A stretch of DNA of 6,206 nt from Spirochaetaceae bacterium. Lineage in GTDB: Bacteria > Spirochaetota > Spirochaetia > Treponematales > Breznakiellaceae. Below are positions 5,675 through 6,206 of this stretch, piece after piece (position 1 is the first letter of the stretch; each line of letters begins with the position of its first letter). The notes under the pieces were generated by a model. The model saw nothing but the letters and a program-made list of their open reading frames with translations, was not told the origin of the DNA and ran no database searches. Location of the stretch: NCBI GenBank assembly GCA_031279895.1, contig JAITHR010000156.1, positions 1 to 6,206 of the forward strand, written 5' to 3'. Made by a program: the position numbers and the translations under genes.

Positions 5675-5876
5675 AACAACGCACGGCTCCCGAACCGCCC
5701 GCCGTTGCGCGAAGCGGAGCCGCGCCTAAGCAGCAGCCAGTCCGCTCACCGGACAAGGTGTTGCACCATTAAGAAACAACAGTGCTGAGACAGCCGGAGG
5801 CTGCGGACAGGGTGTTGCACCACTTTGAAGCAACAGGCGGCCATGTTTGAAACAGCCGGAGGCTGGGCGGCCATGC
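5675..5876. repeat. Intergenic repeat array B: one full and one half copy
   Basis: Positions 5675-5748 match the first module of array A, including CTCCCGAACCGCCCGCCG and AGCCGCGCCTAAGCAG. Positions 5749-5803 match the second module with a short deletion in GGCGGCCATG. Positions 5804-5865 are another second module without the first, followed by GGCGGCCATGCTG as in array A. The array lies inside the inverted-repeat element, just inside its right arm. No credible coding sequence is present. Confidence 0.85.
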
Positions 5877-5898
5877 TGTGCCACCCGCCGCCGGCGGG
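5877..5898 (-). repeat. Right terminal inverted repeat
   Basis: This is the exact reverse complement of 5515-5536 over 22 bases. The next inward pair (5537 A against 5876 C) does not match, which sets the inner boundary. Confidence 0.85.
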
Positions 5899-5925
5899 TT
5901 GCATAAGATTGGGGGATGGGGTTTA

Positions 5926-6206
5926 ATGAAGCCCATGGCTACTACCACTCCTTCATCATTTGCCCGTGCGCTTTCCGGCAGGCTTCCGGCGGAACTACAG
6001 GAAGCGGCGCGTATAGCGGTCGAGGTTTCCCTCAAGGTAAAACCGAACGAACAGGCGCTTATCATAAGTAATCCCGAAACCGACGTTATGCTTCTTGCCC
6101 AAGCGATCTATGACGCGGTATCCCGTGCCGGCGGGTGTCCGACGCTCCTCTTCCAGCCGGTAAAGAGCCAGCTCGACTTTGCCGAGCCCGCGGTGATTGC
6201 CGCGTT
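5926..6206 (+). CDS. Family M29 metallo-aminopeptidase, N-terminal part, cut by window end
   Basis: The reading frame from the ATG at 5926 stays open to the window end and gives 93 complete residues (MKPMATTTPSSFARALSGRL and onward). The segment AARIAVEVSLKVKPNEQALI, then SNPETDVMLLAQAIYDAVSR and AGGCPTLLF, fits the N-terminal domain of M29 aminopeptidases (AmpS/PepS/aminopeptidase T type), in which a subunit-like helix is followed by 'xxPGexvli' and a helix before 'aGAxpvxv'. These cytoplasmic enzymes remove N-terminal residues from peptides with two metal ions. The metal-binding residues lie in the C-terminal half, outside the window, so activity cannot be judged. An alternative in-frame ATG is at 5935. 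The Shine-Dalgarno is a G-rich run (5911-5921) rather than a clean AGGAG, so the start is uncertain by a few residues. Confidence 0.72.
   Translation, partial: MKPMATTTPSSFARALSGRLPAELQEAARIAVEVSLKVKPNEQALIISNPETDVMLLAQAIYDAVSRAGGCPTLLFQPVKSQLDFAEPAVIAA

Larger units (their letters stand above)
5515..5898. mobile_element. 384-bp MITE-like element with perfect 22-bp terminal inverted repeats
   Basis: The 22 bases at 5515-5536 are the exact reverse complement of 5877-5898. Each arm contains the small palindrome CCCGCC-GGC-GGCGGG (or its reverse complement), so it can fold alone or with its partner. The element starts 3 nt after a stop codon and ends 27 nt before the next ATG, filling the intergenic space. 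It has no transposase or credible ORF, fitting a non-autonomous element. I see no clear target-site duplication (flanks TAACCG and TTGCAT), so transposition is not shown. An alternative is a large cruciform or RNA structure closed by the repeats. Confidence 0.6.

Noticed and set aside
5572..5772. Plus-strand open frame of 66 codons in the second intergenic region
   Set aside because: It starts inside the inverted-repeat element without a Shine-Dalgarno sequence and translates palindromes and repeat modules into Pro/Arg-rich sequence.
5769..6065. Minus-strand open frame of 98 codons
   Set aside because: It spans the repeat array and the antisense of the M29 aminopeptidase start; it has no family match or plausible start signal.

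Overview
The window is about 6.2 kb of GC-rich bacterial DNA with all recognisable genes on the + strand. My best guess for the source is a spirochaete of the Treponema / termite-gut treponeme group. This rests on the style of the first gene (a lipoprotein whose mature part is almost only Ala, Thr, Val, Gly, Ser and Asp) and on the long structured intergenic repeats. It is recall of family style, not a database result, and the phylum is not proven.

Layout. (1) 1-1663: a 549-aa secreted lipoprotein with a near-ideal Shine-Dalgarno sequence, closed by a strong intrinsic terminator (1683-1724). (2) 1725-2128: a gene-free stretch with a palindrome, C-tracts and two tandem copies of a repeat unit with exact 144-bp period. 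(3) 2129-4543: a candidate promoter with an overlapping inverted repeat, then two paralogous Cys/Met-metabolism PLP enzymes separated by 3 nt, resembling MetC (cystathionine beta-lyase) and MetI (cystathionine gamma-synthase / O-acylhomoserine sulfhydrylase). (4) 4544-4648: a short AT-rich leader with two small tandem repeats. (5) 4649-5511: two overlapping Rrf2-family regulators, the first with an IscR-type three-cysteine motif and the second without. (6) 5512-5925: a second gene-free stretch holding the same repeat family inside a 384-bp element bounded by perfect 22-bp inverted repeats. (7) 5926-6206: the 5' end of a family M29 metallo-aminopeptidase, cut by the window edge.

How the genes fit together. 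The two PLP enzymes would form a transsulfuration pair linking cysteine and homocysteine. The Rrf2 pair is a natural candidate to control them, because Rrf2 proteins include the cysteine regulator CymR and the Fe-S sensor IscR. An inverted repeat placed over the -10 element of the metC promoter is a plausible operator. This regulatory link is inference.

The least expected content is non-coding: a modular repeat family in two intergenic regions, one instance of which is framed as a MITE-like element. The proteins themselves are members of known families; I see no clear defence, secretion or biosynthetic novelty.
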